The notes: generated by a model from the sequence alone, not told the origin. Numbered from the stretch's first letter, positions 8,450-17,002 are shown. The stretch: DNA of 64,000 nucleotides from Pseudomonadota bacterium (GCA_022574185.1 JACZSM010000001.1:124001-188000), one strand, 5' to 3'. Numbers and translations are program-made.

Positions 8450-9220
8450 TTAATTTTCGCCCGGTCCGGTGTCTTTTTCGGACTTTTTGGCGATCAAACG
8501 CGACATCAGGATGCCGACCTCGTAAAGCAGGTACACGGGCACGGCAAGCAAAGTCTGACTGATGATGTCCGGTGGCGTGAGCAACATACCGACAACAAAG
8601 GCCGTCAGGAAAACATAGGGTCGGGCCTTGCCAAGCTTGTCCGGCGTGGTCAGGCCGGTCCATACAATCAGCACCGTTGCGACCGGCACTTCGAAAGCAA
8701 TGCCAAACGCAAGCACGATCGTTGTGATGAAGTCGAGATAGGATGAAATGTCGGTCATCATCTCGACGCCCGGCGGAGTTACCGCCGTGAAAAAACCGAA
8801 CACTAACGGAAAGACGACAAAGTACGCGAACGCCACGCCGGCATAAAAGAGCAAAATGCTGGATGCGAGCAACGGAAATGCAAAGTGCTTTTCTTTCCGG
8901 TACAGGCCCGGAGCGACGAACGCCCAGACCTGATACAGCACGAGCGGCATGGCGACGATCAGCGCCACGAAAAACGTCAACTTGAACGGCGTTAACAGCG
9001 GTGATGCGACCGCGGTCGCAATCATCTTCTGACCCGGCAACACCTCAACCAGCGGTTTGGAAACAATCTGAAATATGCGTTGCGAGAAAGGCAACAGCGC
9101 CACGAATAACACGATAACGGCGGCGGCAATTTTTATGAGGCGACTGCGCAGCTCGACCAGGTGCGACAGTAATGTGCCCTCGGCGAGATCGTCTTCGGCA
9201 GTGTCCTCCTCGACAGTCAC
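8450..9220 (-). CDS. tatC: Twin-arginine translocase subunit TatC
   Basis: 256-residue inner-membrane protein with six predicted helices, the receptor for twin-arginine signal peptides. The N-terminal LLSHLVELRSRL motif, the conserved FALPLL-like region and the LTPPDIISQ loop are all present. Its start overlaps the tatB stop by four bases. The order dtd-tatA-tatB-tatC on one strand indicates a tat operon. One Tat substrate may be the TRAP receptor encoded at 10787. Confidence 0.96.
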   Translation of the reverse strand: MTVEEDTAEDDLAEGTLLSHLVELRSRLIKIAAAVIVLFVALLPFSQRIFQIVSKPLVEVLPGQKMIATAVASPLLTPFKLTFFVALIVAMPLVLYQVWAFVAPGLYRKEKHFAFPLLASSILLFYAGVAFAYFVVFPLVFGFFTAVTPPGVEMMTDISSYLDFITTIVLAFGIAFEVPVATVLIVWTGLTTPDKLGKARPYVFLTAFVVGMLLTPPDIISQTLLAVPVYLLYEVGILMSRLIAKKSEKDTGPGEN

Positions 9221-9528
9221 TCGTCCTTCTCGACGTCGGCTTCTTGCTTGGGGTTGTCTTCGGCGCTAGCTGTTTGTGCTTTGTCATCGTGCGCAGGCGA
9301 ATACGTGTCGTCGGCGTTCGGGATATGTGGCTTCGGTGGCTTGATATTAAAATCTTCGTCGAAGTTAAGTTCTTCTTCGAGCTGGCGGCGCATCATGCGG
9401 GTCATGCGGCGCGCCTGCCCGACCCAGCGGCCCAATTGATTGGCGAGCGAGGCCAGGCGCCTGGGCCCGAGGATGATGAGTCCAATCAGGGTCAGGATTA
9501 CGAGTTCGGAAAAGCCGACTCCGGACAT
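9217..9528 (-). CDS. tatB: Twin-arginine translocase subunit TatB
   Basis: 103-residue protein with a single N-terminal helix and amphipathic region. GFSELVILTLIGLIILGP followed by RRLASL is the TatB signature, including the Glu near residue 8 and the LGP hinge. A charged, low-complexity C-terminus follows. TatB partners with TatC in substrate recognition. It lies 14 bases after tatA and overlaps tatC. Confidence 0.94.
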   Translation of the reverse strand: MSGVGFSELVILTLIGLIILGPRRLASLANQLGRWVGQARRMTRMMRRQLEEELNFDEDFNIKPPKPHIPNADDTYSPAHDDKAQTASAEDNPKQEADVEKDE

Positions 9529-9542
9529 GATAAGCAGTCGAC

Positions 9543-9785
9543 TTAAGTGTCTTTGCGGGTCTCTTCAACCGGCGTGGTGTCAAAGTCGGCGTCGGCCTTT
9601 GCAGGCTCACTTGAGTCGTCTTGCAATTGTTCTTTGACTTCATCTGCTTCAGTCATGGCCGAGCGAAATCCTTTGATGGCATTGCCGAGATCGGAGCCGA
9701 GGTTGCGCATTTTCTTGGTGCCGAAGATCGCGATCACAATCACCAAAATAATCAGCAATTGTGGCCAGCTTATGCCTGATAACAT
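9543..9785 (-). CDS. tatA: Twin-arginine translocase subunit TatA
   Basis: 80-residue pore-forming Tat subunit. It has an N-terminal transmembrane helix ([18 protein letters not shown]), the FGTKK hinge, an amphipathic helix with [13 protein letters not shown], and an acidic tail. The FG-T-K-L/M arrangement separates TatA from TatB. It is the first tat gene, 98 bases downstream of dtd on the same strand. Confidence 0.95.
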   Translation of the reverse strand: MLSGISWPQLLIILVIVIAIFGTKKMRNLGSDLGNAIKGFRSAMTEADEVKEQLQDDSSEPAKADADFDTTPVEETRKDT

Positions 9786-9883
9786 CTCAAAACTCCTGGG
9801 GTGCTGCCCCGAAAAATACTTGCATAGCGATAATAACCCGCCCGGACAGACAATGCCGCGTTGGCGTCACATCGCCCTGCCTG

Positions 9884-10321
9884 TCAGGATTCGAGCCAGA
9901 ATGTCACGGGGCCGTCGTTTGTCAGGCTGACCTGCATATTGGCGCCAAAGCGCCCGGTTTCAACTGTCCCGAGCCTGTCCCTGCAGGCTGCCACGAGCTG
10001 CCCGAAATAGCTTTCTCCGATCTCCGGCGCGGCCGCGCGTGTAAAGCTGGCCCGTGTGCCCTTTTTGGTGTCAGCGGCCAACGTGAATTGTGGCACCAGT
10101 AACAGGTCCAGCGCCTCATCCACGAGGCTACGGTTCATGCGCTGGGTCGCATCCGGGAATACCCGGTAGCTCAGGATGCGCTCGGCCAGACGAGCGATGT
10201 CTTTTTCCTGGTCGTCGCGATGCACGGCAACGAACACGAGTAGCCCGCGGCCGATTTCGCCAATGACTTCACCATCTACCGTGACGCTGGCAGACGTCAC
10301 GCGCTGCAGCAGGCCAATCAT
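9884..10321 (-). CDS. dtd: D-aminoacyl-tRNA deacylase
   Basis: 145-residue cytoplasmic enzyme that hydrolyses D-amino acids from mischarged tRNA. The start MIGLLQRV, the catalytic-site QFTLAAD (near residue 79) and the chirality-checking GPVTF cis-proline motif near residue 138 are all present. Length is normal. It is the first gene of the minus-strand block dtd-tatABC, a common gammaproteobacterial neighbourhood. Confidence 0.95.
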   Translation of the reverse strand: MIGLLQRVTSASVTVDGEVIGEIGRGLLVFVAVHRDDQEKDIARLAERILSYRVFPDATQRMNRSLVDEALDLLLVPQFTLAADTKKGTRASFTRAAAPEIGESYFGQLVAACRDRLGTVETGRFGANMQVSLTNDGPVTFWLES

Positions 10322-10394
10322 TTATCGGTGATTTCCTGATAATCACGACCAGCGGGGTCTTTATTAATGCATCAAAGAGATACGAAAGCCATCG

Positions 10395-10565
10395 TGGGAC
10401 GGAGATGCAGGCATGCTGGGGGGACCGGCCGGCGGGTGGGGTTCTCTGCAGCGGTCACGGTTAGCCCCACCCCGGGATCATGCCACGGATGGCCGATCCG
10501 GGTTCCAGCCCCCTGGCCGGACCAGGGAAGGAATGGGGTCCCGATCGTTAGATCGGGGCCCTTTC
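10395..10565 (+). ncRNA. Candidate structured non-coding RNA of unknown family
   Basis: Four successive hairpins can be drawn. (1) GGGTGGGG 10434-10441 pairs with CCCCACCC 10465-10472. (2) CCCGGGATC 10471-10479 pairs with GATCCGGG 10495-10502, capped by GCCA/TGGC around a CGGA loop. (3) CCCTGG 10511-10516 pairs with CCAGGG 10522-10527. (4) An 11-bp terminator stem lies at 10536-10561. Hairpins 1 and 2 compete for two bases, so they could be alternatives. I could not match it to SRP RNA, 6S, RNase P, tmRNA or the common riboswitch cores. It may be a free sRNA or a leader upstream of dctP. The 5' end is a guess. Confidence 0.45.
10536..10565 (+). terminator. Rho-independent terminator of the candidate ncRNA
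   Basis: GGGTCCCGATC and GATCGGGGCCC form an 11-bp stem (one G-U pair) around a GTTA loop, followed by TTTC. The U-tract is short, but the stem is strong. Confidence 0.6.
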
Positions 10566-10618
10566 AATGAATAAAAGCCACAAATATCTATTTCTAGTGA
10601 TTTATATACTTTAAACAC

Positions 10619-10651
10619 CCACAATATTATTTTAAATACTATTGTGGATAA
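10619..10651. promoter_or_regulatory. AT-rich inverted repeat containing a DnaA-box match
   Basis: CCACAATA (10619-10626) and TATTGTGG (10640-10647) are perfect 8-bp arms around a 13-base AT spacer. The right arm runs into TGTGGATAA (10643-10651), the complement of the consensus DnaA box TTATCCACA. It lies about 140 bases upstream of dctP and may be an operator or promoter element. Confidence 0.35.
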
Positions 10652-10786
10652 TTATGTTCCTTATGGTCGATTATGGGCCAGCCGGTGGGGCTGTGGTCAC
10701 ACAGTGGCGTTACAGAGCACGCGAATTGGCATCGCTGCCGCCAGCCAATAGAATCGGGGTCCCGCGCATTGCCGACAGGAACAGGG

Positions 10787-11884
10787 ATGAAAAGACGATA
10801 TTTTGTAGGCGGCCTCGCTGCCGCAGCCAGCGTTGCCGCGTGCAGCCAGGAAACACCACGGTGCGATTCCGCGAACGGGAAGTCCGCGGAGACCTTTAAA
10901 TGGTCGTGTGTAACGTCATGGCCACCGAGGTTTCCGGGTCTCGGTATCGCTGTCAATAACCTGGCCGATCGAATTGCAGCGGCATCGGCGGGCAGGCTGA
11001 AGATAAAAGTGTACGGTGGTGGCGAATTGGTGCCTGCATTTGAAGTGTTTGACGCTGTGAGCAGGGGCGTCGTCGAGATGGGACACGATGCGTCGTACTA
11101 CCAAAAGGGCAAGGTAGACGCAGCGCAATACTTTACCTCTATTCCATTCGGACTCAATCATCTTGAGCTAAATGGCTGGCTGTATTATGGCGGTGGCCTC
11201 GAGTTGTGGCGCGAACTGTATGCACCATTCAATCTCATACCATTCCCCTGCGGTAATACCGGCGTGCAAATGGGCGGCTGGTTCAACAAGGAAATCAATT
11301 CAGCCAGCGATCTCAAGGGGCTCAAGATGCGTATTCCCGGCATCGGTGGCGAGGTCTTTCTTCGCGCCGGAGGTACGCCCGTGACGATGCCAGCCTCGGA
11401 AATATTTACGTCATTGCAAACCGGCGCGATAGACGCAACCGAATGGGTCGGCCCGTACAACGACGTCTCGCTCGGCTTGCACAAGGCGGCCAGGTATTAC
11501 TACTACCCCGGCTGGCAAGAACCTGGCGCGGGTCTTGAGTGCATTATCAACAAGGATGCGTGGGCGTCATTGCCGCCAGATCTGCAGGCGATCGTCGCAA
11601 CCTCGTGCCAGGCGATTACGACGGACATGATGGCCGAGTACACGCACGGTAATGCACTCGCTTTGCATCAACTCAGCGATAACCCAGACGTCGAATTACG
11701 GCGGTTTCCCGCAGCAGTGCTGGACCTCTTGAAGTCACTCACGCAAGAAATCGTCGATGAGATGTCCGCGAAGGATCCCGCCGCCGCAAAGATCCAGAAG
11801 TCCTATTACGCATTCTTAGAGAAGTCGACGGCGAACCAGCGCATCTCCGAACAGGCGTTCCTCGAGACTCGTGGACCGAGCTAG
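10787..11884 (+). CDS. TRAP transporter solute-binding protein, DctP/TakP type
   Basis: 365-residue extracytoplasmic receptor of a tripartite ATP-independent transporter. ATG 10787 follows AGGAACAGGG and opens a signal with twin arginines at residues 3-4 and a VAAC lipobox at Cys19, so it looks like a Tat-exported lipoprotein. The TakP-like signature (LKGLKMRIPG near residue 177, IDATEWVGPYND near 213, YYYPGWQEPG near 236) points to 2-oxoacid or related monocarboxylate binding. The matching dctQ and dctM genes are on the opposite strand, beyond two unrelated genes. Confidence 0.92.
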   Translation: MKRRYFVGGLAAAASVAACSQETPRCDSANGKSAETFKWSCVTSWPPRFPGLGIAVNNLADRIAAASAGRLKIKVYGGGELVPAFEVFDAVSRGVVEMGHDASYYQKGKVDAAQYFTSIPFGLNHLELNGWLYYGGGLELWRELYAPFNLIPFPCGNTGVQMGGWFNKEINSASDLKGLKMRIPGIGGEVFLRAGGTPVTMPASEIFTSLQTGAIDATEWVGPYNDVSLGLHKAARYYYYPGWQEPGAGLECIINKDAWASLPPDLQAIVATSCQAITTDMMAEYTHGNALALHQLSDNPDVELRRFPAAVLDLLKSLTQEIVDEMSAKDPAAAKIQKSYYAFLEKSTANQRISEQAFLETRGPS

Positions 11885-12002
11885 CAATCGTCTCGATCAG
11901 TCACTCGACCAAGGTTGTCGCGATGAAACCGAATCGTAGCCAAGATTCGACATCTGATCGGCGCTTGATTTCAAATGGCTTCTGCCGGCGCAGTAAGAAA
12001 GC

Positions 12003-13124
12003 TTGAAGCGAATAGTTGTCATTGGTGGAACTGGGCATTTTGGTGGCCGAATTTGCCGCCGAATCGCCGGAGAGAAAAATACTGAGTTAGTCGTAACAAG
12101 CCGGAGCAAAACCAAGGCGCAAGCGGTAGTCGACAAGGTGCAGCGTGGTTCCCCCACTGCAATAATCAGTGCTGTGAGGCTTGATCGTCTATCCCCAGAA
12201 TTCGGCAGCGATCTTCAAGCCCTCGATCCTGACATTGTTATCCATACTGCTGGTCCGTATCAGGGACAGGACTATAGGGTCGCCGAAGTTTGTATTGAAT
12301 CAGGCAGCCATTACATCGACTTAGCTGACGGTCGAGACTTTGTACAGGAATTCGATGGTCTTGATGAAGAGGCGAAAAAGAAAGGCGTCCTGTTGGTGAC
12401 CGGTGCAAGTACGTTGCCCGGTCTTTCCAGTGTGGTAATTGATTTACTCCGCAAAAAATTCAAATCGATACAAGAGATCGAAATATCGATCGCCCCAGCC
12501 CACCAAACGCCACGCGGTGCAAGTACGATAGCTGCGGTATTGAGTTATTGCGGTATGCCTTTTGAAGTCCTTATCGACGGTAATTGGGTAACAAAACACG
12601 GCTGGCACGACATCAGAAGACGTCGTTACCCAATTTTTGGAATTCGATATTCAGCTGCGTGTGACGTTCCAGATCTCGGATTGCTGCCGAGGTATGTAGA
12701 GGGCCTGAAATCTGTCACGTTTCACGCTGCTCTGGAAGCAAAGTGGGAGCAAATTGCACTCTGGTCAATGGGGTGGGTAACCAGAGCAGGAGTTATCAAG
12801 AACTGGGATCCCTTCGTCCCTATATTCCAGCGCGCAAGTAATTGGCTGATTGGAATGGGCTCAGATGTCGGCGGTATGCAAATTACACTGTCAGGAAAAA
12901 CAGCTGATAATGTATCAAAGTCGGTCACTTGGAACCTCACAGCGCGTCAGAACCATGGCGCAGAGATTCCGTGTAGTCCGGCGCTGATTATTGCCCGTAA
13001 ATTAGTAGTTGATGAAATTTCGGTTCGTGGTGCGTTTCCTTGTCTTGGTATGTTTTCGATGTCTGATTTTGCGAGCGAAGTATCTGACTTTGACATAGAT
13101 TGGAGTGTCGATGAGTCTCCGTAA
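12003..13124 (+). CDS. Saccharopine dehydrogenase-like NAD(P)-binding protein
   Basis: 373-residue protein with an N-terminal Rossmann fold (IVVIGGTGHFGG at residues 4-15) and the saccharopine-dehydrogenase NADP-binding domain pattern (VIHTAGPYQGQDY near 79, YIDLADGRD near 102). The C-terminal half is less familiar; the reaction is unknown. TTG 12003 is the only start option before an in-frame stop at 11994-11996. Base composition looks lower in GC than neighbours. With the DUF2269 gene three bases downstream it forms a two-gene unit inserted within the split TRAP locus, possibly acquired by transfer. Confidence 0.82.
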   Translation: MKRIVVIGGTGHFGGRICRRIAGEKNTELVVTSRSKTKAQAVVDKVQRGSPTAIISAVRLDRLSPEFGSDLQALDPDIVIHTAGPYQGQDYRVAEVCIESGSHYIDLADGRDFVQEFDGLDEEAKKKGVLLVTGASTLPGLSSVVIDLLRKKFKSIQEIEISIAPAHQTPRGASTIAAVLSYCGMPFEVLIDGNWVTKHGWHDIRRRRYPIFGIRYSAACDVPDLGLLPRYVEGLKSVTFHAALEAKWEQIALWSMGWVTRAGVIKNWDPFVPIFQRASNWLIGMGSDVGGMQITLSGKTADNVSKSVTWNLTARQNHGAEIPCSPALIIARKLVVDEISVRGAFPCLGMFSMSDFASEVSDFDIDWSVDESP

Positions 13125-13127
13125 TCG

Positions 13128-13508
13128 ATGAGCGTTCATCTTTGGATAAAACTTGTGCACATCCTGAGCGCGACAATTTTGTTCGGTACTGGAATGGGCA
13201 CGGCATTCTTCATGTTCAAGGCATATCTTAGTAAGAACGAGCAGGCCATGCGGATAACGACAAAAACCGCAGTCATGGCAGACTGGATATTCACAACGCC
13301 GGCTGTAGTAATTCAGTTTGCAACCGGGCTATGGCTAACAAAAGAACTGAACATTCCCTTCGACTCGCCGTGGTTCATTGCTGTGGTTTCACTTTATGCG
13401 TTGGTAGGGATTTGCTGGATTCCTGTGGTTTGGATTCAGATTCGTATACGCAACCTAATTGCGGATGGGGAGAGTCGCGATAGTTACCGAAAGTTGATGC
13501 GAGCCTAG
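13128..13508 (+). CDS. DUF2269 family membrane protein, truncated by an amber codon
   Basis: 126-residue inner-membrane protein of unknown function with three clear hydrophobic helices (about residues 10-30, 55-75 and 83-103). It opens LWIKLVHILSATILFGTGMG, typical of DUF2269. Family members have a fourth C-terminal helix. Here the TAG at 13506-13508 interrupts the frame, and the missing helix is encoded in the same frame immediately afterwards. It lies three bases after the saccharopine-dehydrogenase-like gene. Either a recent pseudogene, a sequencing error or a read-through gene. Confidence 0.8.
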   Translation: MSVHLWIKLVHILSATILFGTGMGTAFFMFKAYLSKNEQAMRITTKTAVMADWIFTTPAVVIQFATGLWLTKELNIPFDSPWFIAVVSLYALVGICWIPVVWIQIRIRNLIADGESRDSYRKLMRA

Positions 13509-13589
13509 GTGGCGCTTGGAGTTCCTGCATTTAGTAGCGTGGTACTGATATTCTATTTGATGGTCTCGAGGCTCGGAGCATATAGCTAG
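13509..13589 (+). pseudogene. In-frame C-terminal remnant of the DUF2269 gene
   Basis: The 26 codons after the amber stop encode VALGVPAFSSVVLIFYLMVS plus a short tail before a second TAG. This matches the expected last helix of DUF2269 proteins (LGVPAF...FWLMV). The stop stands where relatives I recall have tryptophan, consistent with a single TGG to TAG change. Confidence 0.65.
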
Positions 13590-13642
13590 GAAGGGCTGGG
13601 CGTGCACGAAGCATGCATATCGGTGTGAATCGCCCCTACCGA

Positions 13643-15016
13643 CTAGCCTCCATAGATTCGGTTCGGCAGCCAGGTGACGATGTCGGGGAAGATGGCGAGC
13701 AGGATCAGCGCGAATATCTGGATGGCAACGAACGGCATGACGCCGCGATAAATTTGTGCCGTCGATATGCCAGGCGGTGCAACCCCGCGAAGATAGAACA
13801 ATGCAAATCCGAACGGCGGCGTCAGGAATGAAGTCTGCAGGTTGATCGCAATCATGATGCCGAGCCAGACCGGGTCGAGGCCCATCGCGAGCAGCACGGG
13901 TCCGACGATAGGCACCACGACAAACATTATCTCGATAAAGTCGAGAACAAAGCCGAGCAAAAACATCACGAGCATCACGACTAAAACGGCGCCAATGACG
14001 CCACCGGGCAGGGAATCGAGAATGGCACGCACGCCGTCGTCGCCACCATAGCCGCGAAAGACGAGAGAAAACATGGACGCGCCGATCAGGATCATGAACA
14101 CCATGCTGCTGATGCGCAGCGTTCTCTGCATGATTTCACGGAGCCGCGGCAGGCTAAGTTGCCGGCGCGCTATCGCCAGCAGCAATGCGCCCATGGCACC
14201 GACGGCCGCCGCTTCTGTCGGCGTTGCGAGTCCAAACAGTATCGAGCCAAGTACCGCGAAAATGAGCATCAATGGCTGCAACAGTGCTTTCATAATGCGA
14301 CCGGCCGTGATCTGCTCGTCTGGACCGCGGACATACGCAGGCATGATGTCTGGACGAAGCCGAGCGACAATGATGATATACAGGATGTACAGCAGCACGA
14401 GCATCAGGCCCGGAATCAACGCGCCCGCGAACAAATCTCCAACCGATACCGTTTTCGGCGAGAAAATACCCATCTTGAGTTGGGCTTCCTGATAGGCCGA
14501 CGTCATGACGTCGCCGAGCATGACAAGGATGATTGACGGCGGAATGATTTGCCCCAGCGTGCCAGATGCGCAGATCGTGCCAGCCGCTATTTCCGGGGAG
14601 TAACCACGCCGTAACATAGTAGGCAGCGACAACAACCCCATCGTAACGACAGTTGCGCCGACGATTCCGGTGCTTGCGGCGAGCAGCATGCCGACGAGAG
14701 TGACCGAAATGCCCAGTCCGCCGCGTAAGGAACCGAACAGCGCACTCATGGAATCGAGTAAATCCTCGGCGATGCGTGCGCGCTCGAGCGTCACGCCCAT
14801 GAAAACGAATAGCGGCACGGCAACGAGCGTTGCATTGCCCATGATGCCGAATACACGATTGGGCAACCCGGTCAACAGCGCCTCGTTAAAGTTACCAGTC
14901 AGCGCTCCGATACCGGCAAAGATCAGTGCTGTTCCACCAAGGGTAAACGCAACGGGAAAACCAGCGAGTAATACCGCTATTACCGAGATGAAGAGCAGCA
15001 GCGGAACCCATTCCAT
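13643..15016 (-). CDS. dctM: TRAP transporter large permease subunit DctM
   Basis: 457-residue inner-membrane protein of the DctM/TRAP-T large subunit family with about 12-13 helices, the ion-coupled translocation channel. Family marks include GFPVAFTLGG near residue 19, VPLFVFMGVTLERA near 66, CASGTLGQIIPPSI near 148, and GLATPTEAAAVGA near 263. It lies two bases after dctQ and follows trkA-trkH on the same strand with almost no gaps. It probably works with the solute receptor encoded at 10787 on the other strand. Confidence 0.94.
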   Translation of the reverse strand: MEWVPLLLFISVIAVLLAGFPVAFTLGGTALIFAGIGALTGNFNEALLTGLPNRVFGIMGNATLVAVPLFVFMGVTLERARIAEDLLDSMSALFGSLRGGLGISVTLVGMLLAASTGIVGATVVTMGLLSLPTMLRRGYSPEIAAGTICASGTLGQIIPPSIILVMLGDVMTSAYQEAQLKMGIFSPKTVSVGDLFAGALIPGLMLVLLYILYIIIVARLRPDIMPAYVRGPDEQITAGRIMKALLQPLMLIFAVLGSILFGLATPTEAAAVGAMGALLLAIARRQLSLPRLREIMQRTLRISSMVFMILIGASMFSLVFRGYGGDDGVRAILDSLPGGVIGAVLVVMLVMFLLGFVLDFIEIMFVVVPIVGPVLLAMGLDPVWLGIMIAINLQTSFLTPPFGFALFYLRGVAPPGISTAQIYRGVMPFVAIQIFALILLAIFPDIVTWLPNRIYGG

Positions 15017-15018
15017 TG

Positions 15019-15540
15019 CTAGCTCCGCCGAATCGCCGCGAGCGAGCGCAGCAGTAGCGAGATCCCCTGCAGTGCGACAGCTACTGGCATGATGACCACG
15101 ATGGTCTTGAGCATGGGAATCAGTGGATAGGCCAGACCGCCGGGTTCACGCGAAGATTCGTGCAACGACCATGACACGACCGCGAAGTCATAAGACTTGT
15201 ACGCAAGAAGGCCACACAACGGCAGCAGGAATACGATAACGCCGATCATATCGATCCAGCCGCGGTGCCGCGCGCTCATCTTGTGATAAAAAATATCGAC
15301 GCGAACATGTTCTTCGAGCAGCAACGTATAGGCAGCGCCGAGCATAAAAACGGCACCGTGCATCCAGATCACTGATTCTTGCATCCAGATCAGGCCGGCA
15401 TCGAACACGTAGCGCATGATGACAACGACAAAGGTGACAATGACCATCGCAAGTGTCAGCCATGACAATATTTCGCCGGTAGCACGGCTGAAGCGGTCCA
15501 ACAGGTTTTGTAATGAGCCAGGGCTCGATGAGTCACTCAA
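15019..15540 (-). CDS. dctQ: TRAP transporter small permease subunit DctQ
   Basis: 173-residue four-helix membrane protein of the DctQ family, which clamps the large subunit and docks the solute receptor. It has the family pattern WLTLAMVIVTFVVVIMRYVFD (residues 20-40, one helix), then WMQESVIWMHGAVFMLGAAY, and a charged HVRVDIFY loop. It begins 10 bases after the trkH stop, suggesting cotranscription with trkAH, an unusual pairing. Confidence 0.92.
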   Translation of the reverse strand: MSDSSSPGSLQNLLDRFSRATGEILSWLTLAMVIVTFVVVIMRYVFDAGLIWMQESVIWMHGAVFMLGAAYTLLLEEHVRVDIFYHKMSARHRGWIDMIGVIVFLLPLCGLLAYKSYDFAVVSWSLHESSREPGGLAYPLIPMLKTIVVIMPVAVALQGISLLLRSLAAIRRS

Positions 15541-15550
15541 ATGGCCATTC

Positions 15551-17002
15551 CTAATGGCGCCAAAACGTCGGTGTGATCAGCACGAGCAGTGTAAATATCT
15601 CGAGACGACCGAGAAGCATACCCACCACCGCGATCCACTTGGCAGCGTCCGACACGGTCATGAAACCTGACGATACGTCGCCTAGCCCGGGCCCAAGATT
15701 ATTGAGCGTGGCTGCAACGGCCGAAAAAGCGGTTACCTGATCAAGACCCGTTGCCATCATTGCCAACATCATGATGCTGAACACAACGACGTATATCGAG
15801 AAAAACCCCCACACGGCGTCGACTACGCGAGGCGGAACCGTTTTGTTGCCGAGCTTGATCGGAATTTCGGCACTGGGGTGAATGAGTCGGGCAATTTCAC
15901 GGACACCCTGCTTGTAAATCAGGACACAGCGAATGACCTTGATGCCTCCGGCTGTCGACCCGGCCGAACCGCCAATGAAGCTCGCAAAAATTAACAAAGT
16001 CGGTAATGCGCCCGGCCACGCAACGAAGCTGTCAGTTATATAGCCGGTCGTTGTTGCGATAGAGACGGCCTGGAACACACCGTGGATTATTGCCTGCCCC
16101 GGTGTATCGTAGCTTTGAGTTTGCAGCAGGGTTGTAACCACAACCACGACGGTGGCAAAGAGTATAAATGTATAAGCACGAAACTCCGGGTCCTGTGTGT
16201 AGTGTTTTATCGAGATGTATCGCCAGGCAAAGAAATGCAAGGAGAAGTTAATGCCCGCTGCAAACATAAACACGATTGCGACCAAATTGATCGCAGTGCT
16301 GTTGAAGTATCCAATGCTCAGATCATGCGTCGAGAAGCCGCCGATAGCGACTGTCGAAAACGCGTGACACAAGGCATCGAACCACCCCATTCCAGCGGCC
16401 ATGTAGGAGATTGTGCACGCTATCGTGAATGCGAGGTAGACATACCAGAGCGCCTTGGCGGTTTCGGTGATACGCGGTGTGAGCTTCGTGTCTTTGACGG
16501 GTCCCGGCGTTTCAGCGCGGTAGAGTTGCATGCCGCCAACGCCAAGCATTGGCAATACGGCAACAGCAAGAACAATAATACCCATGCCGCCGAGCCATTG
16601 CAGTTGCTGCCTATAATAGAGAATGGACTTCGGCAGTTCATCGAGACCGGTTAATACAGTCGCGCCCGTCGTCGTAAGTCCGGACATCGATTCGAAAATG
16701 GCATCGGTGACCGACATCGACAAGTCGGGCGCGAACAAGAACGGGGCGGCACCAAAAATTCCAAGCACAGTCCAGAACGAAGCGACCACGAGAAAACCGT
16801 CGCGCAGACGTAGATCCTTGCGTGAACGATTTACGGGCAGCCAGAACAGCAGTCCGGCTACCAGCGTCAGACCAAAACCCTCGACAAACGGCAGCCACGA
16901 TTGCTCGTCAAATACGAGGCTGATAATGACAGGCGGCAGCATCGTCAGGCTGAACATCATGAGCAGCAGGCCAAGAATTCTTTGTACCGCAGTCCAGTTC
17001 AT
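15551..17002 (-). CDS. trkH: Trk potassium uptake membrane subunit TrkH
   Basis: 483-residue potassium channel-like subunit of the Trk system, with four pore-loop repeats. Selectivity-filter segments are visible as SGLTTTGATV near residue 108, TVAIGGFSTHD, TTGYITDSF and GSAGSTAGGIKV. TrkH admits potassium, gated by the TrkA ring. It starts 15 bases after trkA and precedes the TRAP permease genes. Confidence 0.95.
   Translation of the reverse strand: MNWTAVQRILGLLLMMFSLTMLPPVIISLVFDEQSWLPFVEGFGLTLVAGLLFWLPVNRSRKDLRLRDGFLVVASFWTVLGIFGAAPFLFAPDLSMSVTDAIFESMSGLTTTGATVLTGLDELPKSILYYRQQLQWLGGMGIIVLAVAVLPMLGVGGMQLYRAETPGPVKDTKLTPRITETAKALWYVYLAFTIACTISYMAAGMGWFDALCHAFSTVAIGGFSTHDLSIGYFNSTAINLVAIVFMFAAGINFSLHFFAWRYISIKHYTQDPEFRAYTFILFATVVVVVTTLLQTQSYDTPGQAIIHGVFQAVSIATTTGYITDSFVAWPGALPTLLIFASFIGGSAGSTAGGIKVIRCVLIYKQGVREIARLIHPSAEIPIKLGNKTVPPRVVDAVWGFFSIYVVVFSIMMLAMMATGLDQVTAFSAVAATLNNLGPGLGDVSSGFMTVSDAAKWIAVVGMLLGRLEIFTLLVLITPTFWRH

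Larger units (their letters stand above)
10322..10786. other. 465-base gene-free region: GC-rich structured block, then AT-rich tract
   Basis: Between the divergent dtd and dctP genes. Bases 10390-10565 are GC-rich and full of inverted repeats ending in a terminator. Bases 10566-10670 are strongly AT-rich with an inverted repeat and one DnaA-box match. An open frame at 10367-10570 has proline/arginine/glycine-rich, low-complexity coding content and no ribosome-binding site, so I do not call it. Confidence 0.6.

Noticed and set aside
10395-10565. Structured block considered as 4.5S SRP RNA, 6S RNA or cobalamin riboswitch
   Set aside because: Lacks the SRP apical GGAAGGAAGCA-type core in context, the 6S central bubble and the B12-box; only short look-alikes such as GGGAAGG occur.
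10367-10570. 67-codon frame across the structured block
   Set aside because: Low-complexity Arg/Pro/Gly product and strong hairpins; better explained as non-coding RNA.
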